NCBI GenBank assembly: GCA_947575235.1
Contig: CANPMT010000015.1
Coordinates: forward strand, 1 to 46,938
DNA: 46,938 nucleotides
Source of the DNA: an uncultured Porphyromonadaceae bacterium
GTDB lineage: Bacteria; Bacteroidota; Bacteroidia; Bacteroidales; Muribaculaceae
Reading direction: 5' to 3'
Below, piece by piece: positions 16,174 to 23,799 of the stretch (positions are counted from its first letter, which is position 1; each line of letters opens with the position of its first letter). The notes below the pieces were generated by a model. It was not told where the DNA came from and did not search any database. It saw nothing but the letters and a program-made list of their open reading frames with translations. Made by a program: the position numbers and the translations under genes.

Positions 16174-16773
16174 ATGAAACGGTATCTTAAATCAGGTATG
16201 GTGGCGGGGCTCATCAGTTTTTGCTGTGGGACTGCTTCTCCGCAGTCTTTGATGCCGATTGATGAACTTTGGCATTGGGAGGCCAATTGCGATATCGGAT
16301 TTAATTCCGATGGCTATCAGGTGGGACTCGGTATCAACTACTTCCCGATGCAATACGTAGGGGTGAAATTCCAGTTAGGTGTATGCGCCGAGATAGAGCG
16401 ACTGGGAGATTGGGAAAATGATTACTGGGGGGAGAGAGAACCCTATGCCATGAGATTAAAGTTCATGCCGACATTGGTGCTACGCTCGCCACGAATCATC
16501 TATTGGCGACAACAGGATGCCGGTTTCTATCTGTTTGCAGAACCCGGCCTGGTGCTGTCGCCGGGGTCAAGCGGGAGCCGCCATGCCGAAAACTTCAATT
16601 GGGATTTCAAATGTGGTGTCAATATGCAGATTGACCGGTTCATCATCTATGCCGGCTATGGTATCACCGACTTCTGCCTATATTCCGGCGCTCCTTACAG
16701 TCACTGGGGGCATTCCTCGCACGAGCCAAACCTCTCGCATGCCGGATTTATCGGAGCTGCCATCAAATTCTAA
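16174..16773 (+). CDS. Secreted beta-barrel-like protein of unknown function
   Basis: The 199-residue product starts with a signal peptide (MKRYLKSGMVAGLISFCCGTASPQS) and is followed by alternating hydrophobic strands such as YQVGLGINYFPMQYVGVKFQLGVCAEI and GFYLFAEPGLVLSPGSS. It ends HAGFIGAAIKF, with a terminal Phe, as outer-membrane beta barrels do. I read it as a small outer-membrane-barrel-like protein of the kind common in Bacteroidales. No enzyme motif is visible. It lies downstream of the tRNA terminator, and I see no clean -7 box of its own. Confidence 0.75.
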   Translation: MKRYLKSGMVAGLISFCCGTASPQSLMPIDELWHWEANCDIGFNSDGYQVGLGINYFPMQYVGVKFQLGVCAEIERLGDWENDYWGEREPYAMRLKFMPTLVLRSPRIIYWRQQDAGFYLFAEPGLVLSPGSSGSRHAENFNWDFKCGVNMQIDRFIIYAGYGITDFCLYSGAPYSHWGHSSHEPNLSHAGFIGAAIKF

Positions 16774-16814
16774 CTTGAGCAGGACTTTCCATGTGAAAAT
16801 GAAGTTGACTCTAT

Positions 16815-16846
16815 TTTGTTATTGATGCTAAAAATTAGTACCTTTG
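16815..16846 (+). promoter_or_regulatory. Promoter of the HicB-like/XRE pair
   Basis: TTTG (16815-16818) and TACCTTTG (16839-16846) are 20 bp apart. The ATG follows 35 bp later. Confidence 0.65.
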
Positions 16847-16881
16847 CAATTGAATCATAGAATTAGGAAAATTATCTGAGT

Positions 16882-17079
16882 ATGGGATATTTGAAGTATA
16901 AGGGTTACACTGGTTCAGTGGAGTTCAGTAATGAAGATAATTGTCTTTTTGGTAAAGTCCAGGGTCTTCATGGTACTCTTATTTCATATGAGGGTATGAC
17001 TATTGATGAAATTCGGAAGGACTTTGAGGGGGCAATTGATACTTACCTTGAAAGTTGTAAGAATCGTGGTTTGATTTAG
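16882..17079 (+). CDS. HicB-like antitoxin core without DNA-binding domain
   Basis: This 65-residue protein matches the N-terminal partial RNase H-like fold of HicB antitoxins: YKGYTGSVEFSNEDNCLFGKV, then GMTIDEIRKDFEGAIDTYLESCKNRG. Full HicB proteins continue with PYKGSFNVR... and a ribbon-helix-helix, giving about 110 residues; here translation stops at RGLI. No HicA toxin gene is present in the 108 bp upstream or just downstream. The following gene, 14 bp away in another frame, encodes an XRE DNA-binding protein, so the pair may split the usual functions of one antitoxin. It may also simply be an orphan remnant. The gene is AT-rich relative to its neighbours. Confidence 0.75.
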   Translation: MGYLKYKGYTGSVEFSNEDNCLFGKVQGLHGTLISYEGMTIDEIRKDFEGAIDTYLESCKNRGLI

Positions 17080-17093
17080 TAATGTGAATTGTT

Positions 17094-17594
17094 ATGGCCC
17101 GTATAGATATAGCGCGTATCAGGAAAGAGAGAGGGATGAGTCAGAATGAACTGGCCCAGCTGCTGCAGATTACCCAAAGCTTCCTCTCTGCAATTGAGAA
17201 TGGGAAGAGCCCTCTCCCACCGGAGAAGGAGACCCGTATCATGGAGATTTTTCATCTTCCGGATTTCGAGGAGTATCTCATTCCGGATACACCGTCTTCT
17301 GAAACACCTGCCCGCAGTCTCGCTGACTTCAGCGAGGGTGACCTGTTCAACCAGCTGCTTAACCGTTTCCACGACCAGGCTCATAAACATGACCATGAAG
17401 CCGAACATCATTCACACCACGACCGTATAGCGGTGCTGGAAGACCGTAACGACCGCCTCCTGCTGAGTAACGACCGCCTCCTCGACCGTAACGACCAGCT
17501 GGCACGCCGCAATATGGAACTCACCGACGAGGTGCAGCGTCTGCGCGATGAGGTGTTCCGTCTGAAGGAGCTTCTGCTGAAGGCAGGCCTCTGA
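17094..17594 (+). CDS. XRE-family regulator with His-rich linker and coiled coil
   Basis: The 166-residue protein has a Cro/CI helix-turn-helix at residues 3-55 (IARIRKERGMSQNELAQLLQ, then QSFLSAIENGKSPL). A His-rich linker follows (HDQAHKHDHEAEHHSHHDR, about 97-115), which could bind metal. The C-terminal 50 residues are a coiled coil built from repeats of DRNDRLL / SNDRLL / DRNDQL and ending in LRDEVFRLKELLLKAGL, suited to dimerisation. It likely shares the promoter at 16815-16846 with the HicB-like gene. A strong terminator follows. The target is unknown; control of its own operon is the simplest guess. Confidence 0.85.
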   Translation: MARIDIARIRKERGMSQNELAQLLQITQSFLSAIENGKSPLPPEKETRIMEIFHLPDFEEYLIPDTPSSETPARSLADFSEGDLFNQLLNRFHDQAHKHDHEAEHHSHHDRIAVLEDRNDRLLLSNDRLLDRNDQLARRNMELTDEVQRLRDEVFRLKELLLKAGL

Positions 17595-17603
17595 AACGTA
17601 TGA

Positions 17604-17653
17604 AATGCGCCGCAAACATCCAATGAGATGCTTTTGCGGCGCATTCCTTTTTT
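17604..17653 (+). terminator. Rho-independent terminator after the XRE gene
   Basis: AATGCGCCGCAAA (17604-17616) and TTTGCGGCGCATT (17633-17645) form a perfect 13-bp stem, followed by CCTTTTTT. Confidence 0.85.
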
Positions 17654-17682
17654 CGAGAATAGCCACTCCTTTCAGAGGGTTA

Positions 17683-17925
17683 TCACACCTCCTCAAGGTA
17701 GTACTTGTCGTTTAGCTTCAATTTGATCGACTCTCCGTTGGTGGCATCGGTCACTACGAAGGTATAGTCTTTGGGGTTGCCGTTTATTCCGGATGTGGCG
17801 AAGGCATCCCCTGTGGCTTTGGAGAAGTTATCCGCCGCGTCGGTAGTATAGGTATAGACGTTCTTCCCCTCGGCATCAATAATCTCAACTTTTACGGAAT
17901 CACCGCTTTTCAAAAAATTATTCAT
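17683..17925 (-). CDS. Small hypothetical protein
   Basis: This 80-residue protein, MNNFLKSGDSVKVEIIDAEGKNVYTY..., has no signal peptide and looks like a small all-beta fold (alternating strands VKVEII, VYTYTT, YTFVVTD, IKLKLND, KYYLEEV). I do not recognise it. It is alone, convergent with the XRE gene and divergent from cysE. I saw no convincing promoter in 17926-18060. Confidence 0.55.
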   Translation of the reverse strand: MNNFLKSGDSVKVEIIDAEGKNVYTYTTDAADNFSKATGDAFATSGINGNPKDYTFVVTDATNGESIKLKLNDKYYLEEV

Positions 17926-18082
17926 AATATATAAAATACGGGGGTTAAGTGATTGAGCACCGTATCATTATTATAACACTCACGAGGCGTTTTGGTTAGA
18001 TGAAGTTATAATTATACGCTCATTCCACATCAGTAATGCAACTTTTGCCACTTTTCGTTTGTTATGTGTTAGAATAAGTAAC

Positions 18083-18127
18083 TATCTTTGTGACTTCAAA
18101 CATCTGTTTGTAATAAATTTTAAACAG
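18083..18127 (+). promoter_or_regulatory. cysE promoter and leader hairpin
   Basis: TATCTTTG (18083-18090) fits the -7 consensus. The leader then contains CTGTTT (18104-18109) and AAACAG (18122-18127), which can pair, followed by TTGCTAAC. A similar but perfect element lies in the serine hydrolase leader (26776-26810). Confidence 0.5.
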
Positions 18128-18155
18128 TTGCTAACACCAATTAAATTTCTAACAA

Positions 18156-19061
18156 ATGAATCCGGAATTGCTTGAAGCTACTTTGCGCGAGAATGTAAAA
18201 ATCCTTTCAAAACCGTTGCCTGAAGAGAGGAAGATGACCGCCTGCGGAGGTGCGTTCCCGTCGGTGCCGGCACTGAATGAGGTTATAACTCTGGTAAAGA
18301 CTGTCGTATTCCCCGATTTTTTCGACCGTCGCCGCAACAGTGCCACCGTCAGGTCGTATTACATCGGCGTATGTGTGGAGAAGATTTATTCCATCCTAAA
18401 GGAGGAGATCGGAAAAGGTTTCCATTTCGAGAGCTGCGGCTGCACATTCCCGGAGGGTACAACTCCCGAGGGGTTGGCACTGCAGTTTGTGGAGGCGCTC
18501 CCGGAGATAAAAAGATTGCTCTTCACAGATGTCGAGGCGATGTTTCATAATGACCCAGCTGTCGACAATATGGGTGAGGTGATTCTATGTTACCCTGTGG
18601 TGCAGGCCATGGTGCACTACCGTGTGGCACACGCCCTGCTTAAATCGGGCATACCGGTTATTCCGCGCATCCTTACTGAGCTGGCCCATTCCGCCACAGG
18701 TATCGACATACATCCGGGTGCCGAGATAGGTGAGCATTTCGCGATTGACCATGGCACAGGCGTGGTGATAGGCGAGACCTCCATCATCGGAAATAACGTC
18801 ACGCTATATCAGGGTGTGACACTCGGTGCCAAGAATTTCTCGCTCGACAGCGATGGGCATCCCGTAAACATCCCGCGCCATCCAATAATCGAGGATAATG
18901 TAACCATCTATTCCAACTCCTCAATATTGGGGAGAATCACAGTGGGACATGACTCCATAATCGGCGGCAACGTATGGCTTACCTATTCGGTGCCCCCCGG
19001 CTCAAGGATTCTGCAGCGCAAGGCTGTTGCCACAACATTCACTGACGGTCTGGGTATATGA
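18156..19061 (+). CDS. cysE: Serine O-acetyltransferase
   Basis: The enzyme makes O-acetylserine from serine and acetyl-CoA, the first step of cysteine synthesis. The 301-residue protein has an N-terminal helical domain and a left-handed beta-helix of hexapeptide repeats (IHPGAEIGEHFAIDHGTGVVIGE, then IGNNVTLYQGVTLG). The DHGTG segment carries the expected catalytic Asp-His pair. Later repeats include EDNVTIYSNSSILG and VGHDSIIGGNVWL. Length is typical of the longer Bacteroidetes form. cysK follows after 37 bp in the same direction, so the two steps are probably co-transcribed. Confidence 0.93.
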   Translation: MNPELLEATLRENVKILSKPLPEERKMTACGGAFPSVPALNEVITLVKTVVFPDFFDRRRNSATVRSYYIGVCVEKIYSILKEEIGKGFHFESCGCTFPEGTTPEGLALQFVEALPEIKRLLFTDVEAMFHNDPAVDNMGEVILCYPVVQAMVHYRVAHALLKSGIPVIPRILTELAHSATGIDIHPGAEIGEHFAIDHGTGVVIGETSIIGNNVTLYQGVTLGAKNFSLDSDGHPVNIPRHPIIEDNVTIYSNSSILGRITVGHDSIIGGNVWLTYSVPPGSRILQRKAVATTFTDGLGI

Positions 19062-19098
19062 GGCCCATGACGCATACATAACCAAATTCATTAACAGT

Positions 19099-20052
19099 AT
19101 GGCAAAAATTTTCAACAACCTTACAGAACTTGTAGGGTCGACACCCCTTCTGGAGGTGCGCAACATCGAGGATGCCCTTGGCCTCAAGGCAAAGGTAATC
19201 GTAAAGCTGGAATATTTCAATCCCGGCGGAAGTGTCAAAGACCGTATAGCGCTGGCCATGATCGAGGCGGCTGAGAAAGCGGGCGACTTGAAACCGGGAG
19301 CGGTAATCATCGAGCCCACCAGCGGCAACACCGGAATCGGGCTGGCTTGGGTGGCTTCCGTGAAGGGGTATAAGCTGATTCTGACCATGCCGGAGACCAT
19401 GAGCGTGGAGCGCCAGAACCTGCTCAAGGCTCTCGGTGCCAAGTTGGTGCTCACTCCCGGAAGCGAGGGTATGAAGGGTGCCATAAGAATGGCCAACGAA
19501 CTCAAGGAACAGAATCCCGGTTCGGTAATCCTTCAGCAGTTTGAGAACCCCGCAAATCCTGCTGCTCACCGTCTCACCACAGGCGAGGAGATATGGCGCG
19601 ACACGGATGGAGAGGTGGATATCTTCGTGGCCGGTGTAGGCACCGGTGGCACGGTCAGCGGCACAGGTGAGGCTCTCAAGGCACACAAACCTTCGGTAAA
19701 GGTGGTGGGTGTGGAACCTGCCACGTCGCCGGTATTGAACGGCGGAAAGCCGGGTCCTCACAAAATCCAGGGTATAGGGGCCGGATTTGTGCCGGCCAAC
19801 TATAACGCGGCTGTCGTCGATGAGGTGGTTGACATACCCGACGACGAGGCTATCGCAGCCTCGCGGCTGCTTGCCGAGAGGGAGGGTCTGCTGGTGGGCA
19901 TCTCCTCAGGCGCAGCATTGGCGGCCGCTCTCCGCGAGGCAAGGAGTGAGGAGAATGCCGGAAAAACCATCGTGGCACTCCTCCCTGACACGGGAGAACG
20001 CTATCTCTCGACCGTGCTGTATGCTTTCGACGAGTATCCCGTAGGTAAGTGA
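19099..20052 (+). CDS. cysK: Cysteine synthase A (O-acetylserine sulfhydrylase)
   Basis: This PLP enzyme joins sulfide to O-acetylserine to make cysteine. The start was placed at MAKIFNNLTELVGSTPLLEV (19099) rather than at the upstream extension, which overlaps the end of cysE. PLP-binding Lys47 lies in NPGGSVKDRIAL, the substrate loop is TSGNTGIGLA, the phosphate-binding loop GTGGTVSGTG, and a late GISSGAA is present. At 317 residues it has the normal CysK length. It is followed by a strong bidirectional hairpin. Confidence 0.95.
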   Translation: MAKIFNNLTELVGSTPLLEVRNIEDALGLKAKVIVKLEYFNPGGSVKDRIALAMIEAAEKAGDLKPGAVIIEPTSGNTGIGLAWVASVKGYKLILTMPETMSVERQNLLKALGAKLVLTPGSEGMKGAIRMANELKEQNPGSVILQQFENPANPAAHRLTTGEEIWRDTDGEVDIFVAGVGTGGTVSGTGEALKAHKPSVKVVGVEPATSPVLNGGKPGPHKIQGIGAGFVPANYNAAVVDEVVDIPDDEAIAASRLLAEREGLLVGISSGAALAAALREARSEENAGKTIVALLPDTGERYLSTVLYAFDEYPVGK

Positions 20053-20089
20053 CAGGGCGCAGATAGACAACAGACTCACATAAACAAAA

Positions 20090-20126
20090 AGGGGGAGAGA
20101 TTTGCAAAAGTCAAATCTCTCCCCCT
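20090..20126. terminator. Bidirectional terminator between cysK and the fimbrillin gene
   Basis: AGGGGGAGAGATTTG (20090-20104) pairs with CAAATCTCTCCCCCT (20112-20126), a 15-bp stem with a 7-base loop. An A run lies on the left side and a short T-containing tract on the right, so it can end both converging units. Confidence 0.75.
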
Positions 20127-20151
20127 CTTGTTGATTCCCTTCGGGACGGGT

Positions 20152-21258
20152 TTACTCATAAGTTGTCTCCACGGTGACGTACTGGTCGACAGTAGGCATA
20201 CCGAAATTGATGTGGCCCATGTCGGGGTTGGCATTTATCACAATATTGTAGATGTAATATTTGCCCGGTTCCCATGATGTGAACTGGTTTGTGTGAAGCG
20301 GGAACCTGAGCAGACCCTCGTTGAATGAGGCCTGGGGAAGTTTGTTCGCCTCCGGCGTATTGTCGTTAGGCCAGAGCTGAACACCGGTATCCTTGTCATA
20401 GATGGCGCAGGTAATCGATACGTAGACATCGCGGTGGTCATCGCCCAAATCGTAGGGTAGAGCCTGGGGTATGAGATACTTGGCGCCACCTGTGTCGGGA
20501 GACTCCGTGCTGAAGTCGGTCGGTGTGGTGGTAAGCGACACACGCTCGTTATCACGTTGAGCCATGTAATAGATATAGGCCGACTGGGTGTTGGTATCCT
20601 CCCAGGTGCAGACCGACGCGGCGTCAGGGGTGGCTGATGCCGAGGTCGTGGCTGTAGGATATCTGAACGTACCGTTGGCATAGACGTTGAAAAGCACAAC
20701 GTTGGTAACCTTTACCTCCAGGTTGGCGTTGCTTGAGCTTAGCCTGAAAGCCACTTTCGACAGCGCATGGCGGAAATTGAGAATCACCTGGGCGTTCTCA
20801 CCCTGCGCAGTGCCACGGTTGCCGAGACTCACGGCATACACAAGATCCTTGTCGCCCGGATAACTCATATAGCTTGTCCCGGCCTCGAACGGGCCATGCG
20901 CGCCGGCCCATGTGCCTGATGGAGCATAGGCATAGAAGTCAACCGCCTCGGAGGGCCAGAACTGCAGCGGGGAGTAGACCCACGTATTATTGTCAGTTCG
21001 GTTCACAGTCACATTATCCATGAAAAGAGTCAGCTTGTCATCGGCACCTTCGGTATAGGCATAGACATTGAAACTCTTTAGATTGGAGGCCGTTATATCC
21101 TCCGCCCTGGTGTAACTTGTCTTTGGGGCGAAGCGTATGGCTCCCGTCTCGGGGGAAGAGGGGTCAGGCATATCTGACGCTTCATGCGAGCATCCCGTCA
21201 CGGCCATTGCGGCCAGTGCCATCGGGAACGCATATTTTAACTTTGACGCATTTCTCAT
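20152..21258 (-). CDS. Fimbrillin-like lipoprotein (Mfa-like family)
   Basis: This 368-residue lipoprotein (lipobox AVTGC, Cys23) resembles fimbrillin subunits of Bacteroidales type V pili. Typical signs are TRAEDITASNLKSFNVYAYTEG near the start, LQFWPSEAVDFYAYAPSG, and VILNFRHALSKVAFRLSS (the F.HALSKV motif of the family), with a C-terminal PGKYYIYNIVIN. Such proteins are exported as lipoproteins, cleaved and assembled into pili or act as tip/anchor parts. It is the last gene of the leftward unit with the DUF5119-like and TlpA-like lipoproteins. Confidence 0.82.
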   Translation of the reverse strand: MRNASKLKYAFPMALAAMAVTGCSHEASDMPDPSSPETGAIRFAPKTSYTRAEDITASNLKSFNVYAYTEGADDKLTLFMDNVTVNRTDNNTWVYSPLQFWPSEAVDFYAYAPSGTWAGAHGPFEAGTSYMSYPGDKDLVYAVSLGNRGTAQGENAQVILNFRHALSKVAFRLSSSNANLEVKVTNVVLFNVYANGTFRYPTATTSASATPDAASVCTWEDTNTQSAYIYYMAQRDNERVSLTTTPTDFSTESPDTGGAKYLIPQALPYDLGDDHRDVYVSITCAIYDKDTGVQLWPNDNTPEANKLPQASFNEGLLRFPLHTNQFTSWEPGKYYIYNIVINANPDMGHINFGMPTVDQYVTVETTYE

Positions 21259-21323
21259 AATCGTATAATTTAGTTGTTCTTATTTTTTTCAATAATATGT
21301 TCCGACGTGCCGCGCCTGTGGGG

Positions 21324-22313
21324 TCACCGAGGGTGGAAAGGATCTACGTTTATGTCGATTATCTCCACTTTCCAGCCCTCCACATCCACGTCGGCGCCGA
21401 CGTTGTCGTCGTCAGCCGTGCCTTGGTCGGGAACTTGAATTCCTCTTATTATTATATCAACGTCAAAAGGTGTAGGGGAGTTGCGGATTATGTCGGAAAC
21501 CTTACCCGTGTATCTCACTTTCTTATTTTTTACGAGTGTGAATATCAATTCTATATCCTGCTCCACAGATGGTAGATACCCGAAATTCAGGAAACTTCCT
21601 GACGCCGAGGTGCTGTCGTTGACATTGAGCGCGAGAGCAGTCGTCACGGAGGGGCCTCTCCTCTCACCCGAATATAGGAGGCAGCCCGCGCTCAATCCGG
21701 AGATATCGGCCGAAATGCTGCGCACGTGGCTCAATTTGTCGACATCCTCAAGGATAACGTTATATCGCGGAGTGCGGCGTTGCGGCCACATCCTTACGGT
21801 ATTGTTGCCGCACGACACCTCCGTGCCGTCAGGCATGATATACTCCACGCCGCATCCGGTGACAGTCATCCGGCTTAAAGATGCCGAGTAGAGCATATCC
21901 GGACTCGGGACGGTGGGCGTCACGGAGTCGGCCGGCTCCGCGCCATCATACAGGGTGGTGGCGCGTATGGTGCTGAACCCCCCGGTGTCGCAGAAGTCGA
22001 TGTGGCGGGTGCCGGCGTTGTAAGCCACAGCCTGGTAGGAACCCACAGGGAGTTCCACGCGTCCCCCATAGGGGGATGGTATGTTGAATATCCAGCGCTG
22101 TCCGTCTGCATCAAGAGGGTAGAAGATCACATTCATCCCCTCTGCCGAAGCCGGAGGTTCATCTCCCCAGATAAACTCCACATTCAGCACCTGTGGCGGA
22201 CAGGGTGGAAGGTCTTCATAGATACATCCGGTCAGCATTAGACATATGAGAGGCAGGATATGCCATGTTTTTATGACTGATGAAGCTGACATGGATAGGT
22301 GCGGGGGAGCCAT
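21324..22313 (-). CDS. DUF5119-like lipoprotein of the fimbrillin locus
   Basis: The 329-residue product has a lipobox, CLMLTGC (Cys30), followed by IYEDLPPCPP, a common start of this family. Body patterns include GMNVIFYPLDADGQRWIFNIPSPYGG, LPVGSYQAVAYNAGT and HVRSISADISGLSAGCLLYSG. DUF5119-type proteins regularly neighbour fimbrillins and are thought to be pilus accessory or minor subunits. A start at the later Met (residue 7) is possible. It lies 65 bp upstream of the fimbrillin gene on the same strand. Confidence 0.72.
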   Translation of the reverse strand: MAPPHLSMSASSVIKTWHILPLICLMLTGCIYEDLPPCPPQVLNVEFIWGDEPPASAEGMNVIFYPLDADGQRWIFNIPSPYGGRVELPVGSYQAVAYNAGTRHIDFCDTGGFSTIRATTLYDGAEPADSVTPTVPSPDMLYSASLSRMTVTGCGVEYIMPDGTEVSCGNNTVRMWPQRRTPRYNVILEDVDKLSHVRSISADISGLSAGCLLYSGERRGPSVTTALALNVNDSTSASGSFLNFGYLPSVEQDIELIFTLVKNKKVRYTGKVSDIIRNSPTPFDVDIIIRGIQVPDQGTADDDNVGADVDVEGWKVEIIDINVDPFHPR

Positions 22314-22368
22314 TTTTAGCGGCCCCTCACCATTATAAGGAATCAGCGCGTCAAAAGTTCACGCCTTC

Positions 22369-22899
22369 TCAGCGTGATTGACCGGCATTGCTGATTTCAT
22401 CCATGATTGTCTGAAGCGAGGGAATCTCCTCTGGTGCGGAGGTCCAGGTTATAATACCCTTCCGGTCGGCTATATAGAGGCGCGGTATTCCGGTTGAGGC
22501 GAAGAGCTCATACACGCTCCGTCCGGTCTGCGGCGAATAGGGGATTGTCAGACCGTTGGCGCTCCAGTAGTGGCTGATGGAGGCGTCATCCTCATCGCGG
22601 GCTATGCAGAAGATCTCCACGGCGTCATCATCGGCATAATGCTCGTAGAGCTGCTGTATCACGGGGAATCCCCGGCGGCAATCATCGCATGAGGTGTTGA
22701 AGAATTCAATCACGGCCACTTTCCCCCGCAGCGAGGCGGTCGTTACGGTGGCGCCGTCGTTGAGAGTCACCGAGAACTGCGGCAGAGGGTCACCGGCCTC
22801 GACACCGGTATTCTCCGGCAGATCCTCGGTAATACAGGCTGTGGCTCCGGCTGCCATAACCGACAGCGGGAGCCACAGACGAAGAAGTTTATTACGCAT
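22369..22899 (-). CDS. TlpA-like thiol-disulfide lipoprotein
   Basis: This 176-residue lipoprotein (lipobox GATAC, Cys22) has a thioredoxin fold with the active site SCDDC (Cys71 and Cys74), in VAVIEFFNTSCDDCRRGFPV. The cis-Pro loop is STGIPRLYIAD. It would act in the periplasm, reducing or exchanging disulfides of exported proteins. The gene starts 2 bp after the OmpA stop and lies before the DUF5119-like and fimbrillin genes, suggesting a role in folding or assembly of that locus. The CDDC pair is unusual among TlpA proteins but not disabling. Confidence 0.82.
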   Translation of the reverse strand: MRNKLLRLWLPLSVMAAGATACITEDLPENTGVEAGDPLPQFSVTLNDGATVTTASLRGKVAVIEFFNTSCDDCRRGFPVIQQLYEHYADDDAVEIFCIARDEDDASISHYWSANGLTIPYSPQTGRSVYELFASTGIPRLYIADRKGIITWTSAPEEIPSLQTIMDEISNAGQSR

Positions 22900-22901
22900 T
22901 A

Positions 22902-23765
22902 TCAGTTGGTAGCGTCCTCGGGAGCTTTGTCGATGAGGTCGAGGAATTCATCAAGCTTCGGAGTGATGATGATTTCGGTGCGGCGGTTGCGCTGCTTGCC
23001 GAGTTCGGTGTCGTTGTCTGACACGGGGTTATACTCGCCGCGTCCGGCAGCCGAGAGGCGGTTGGGGTTGATGCCATAGTCGTTCTGGAGCACCTGCACG
23101 ATTGATGATGCACGCAGAGCGGAGAGGTCCCAGTTGTTACGGATATTGGTCTTCGAGATAGGCACATTGTCGGTATTACCCTCAACGAGCACGTCGAAGT
23201 CCTTGTAATCCTTGAGAATCTTTGCAATCTTGGAGAGGGTCTCCATTGCGCGGCTGTTCACCTCATAGCTTCCGCTCTTGAAGAGCATGTTGTCGGCCAG
23301 AGAGATGTAGACCACACCCTTGAGCACCTTCACGTCAACCTCCTTGAGCTCGTCGGTAGAGAGCGAACGGGTGAGACGGTTTGTGAGGGCGATGTTGAGG
23401 GAGTCAGATTTCGACTTTGCGTCGACGAGTTGTTTGATATACTGGTTGGAGGCGTTGATCTCGTCAACGAGTTTGGCGATGTTCACGCTCCCCTGTGCAT
23501 TGGCATCCATGCTCTTGTCGAGGGTGTTCTTGAGCGACTGCATGCCGGCTTTCAGCTCGCCGTTGGCGGCCTGTGCAGCCTGGAGCTGCTGCTGCAGGTT
23601 GCGGGTGTCGGCGTTGCAGTTGATCAGTTCCTCACGGGTTGAGCCATAGGTGGTCTGAAGGTCTTTGTACTGACTTTCCAGTTCGGCATACTTCTTGTTG
23701 GTGACGCAGCTTGTGGAGAGGATTCCCACCAGAGCGGCGCCGAGGCATAATGTCTTGAATTTCAT
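22902..23765 (-). CDS. OmpA-family lipoprotein with coiled coil
   Basis: The 287-residue protein has a lipobox, LSTSC (Cys20). A long coiled coil follows (about 25-125; KKYAELESQYKDLQTTYGS, NLQQQLQAAQAANGELKAG). The C-terminal OmpA/MotB peptidoglycan-binding domain is at about 150-275, shown by VLVEGNTDNVPISKTNIRNNWDLSALRA and GKQRNRRTEIIITP. It would tie the outer membrane to peptidoglycan. The metX gene ends 34 bp upstream in the same direction, and the TlpA-like gene starts right after it. Confidence 0.88.
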   Translation of the reverse strand: MKFKTLCLGAALVGILSTSCVTNKKYAELESQYKDLQTTYGSTREELINCNADTRNLQQQLQAAQAANGELKAGMQSLKNTLDKSMDANAQGSVNIAKLVDEINASNQYIKQLVDAKSKSDSLNIALTNRLTRSLSTDELKEVDVKVLKGVVYISLADNMLFKSGSYEVNSRAMETLSKIAKILKDYKDFDVLVEGNTDNVPISKTNIRNNWDLSALRASSIVQVLQNDYGINPNRLSAAGRGEYNPVSDNDTELGKQRNRRTEIIITPKLDEFLDLIDKAPEDATN

Positions 23766-23799
23766 AAACGTATGTTTGTTAGAAGTGCATATACTACTA

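Noticed and set aside
16774..16881. hicA toxin upstream of the HicB-like gene
   Set aside because: Only 108 bp are available, holding a promoter and no HicA-like frame.
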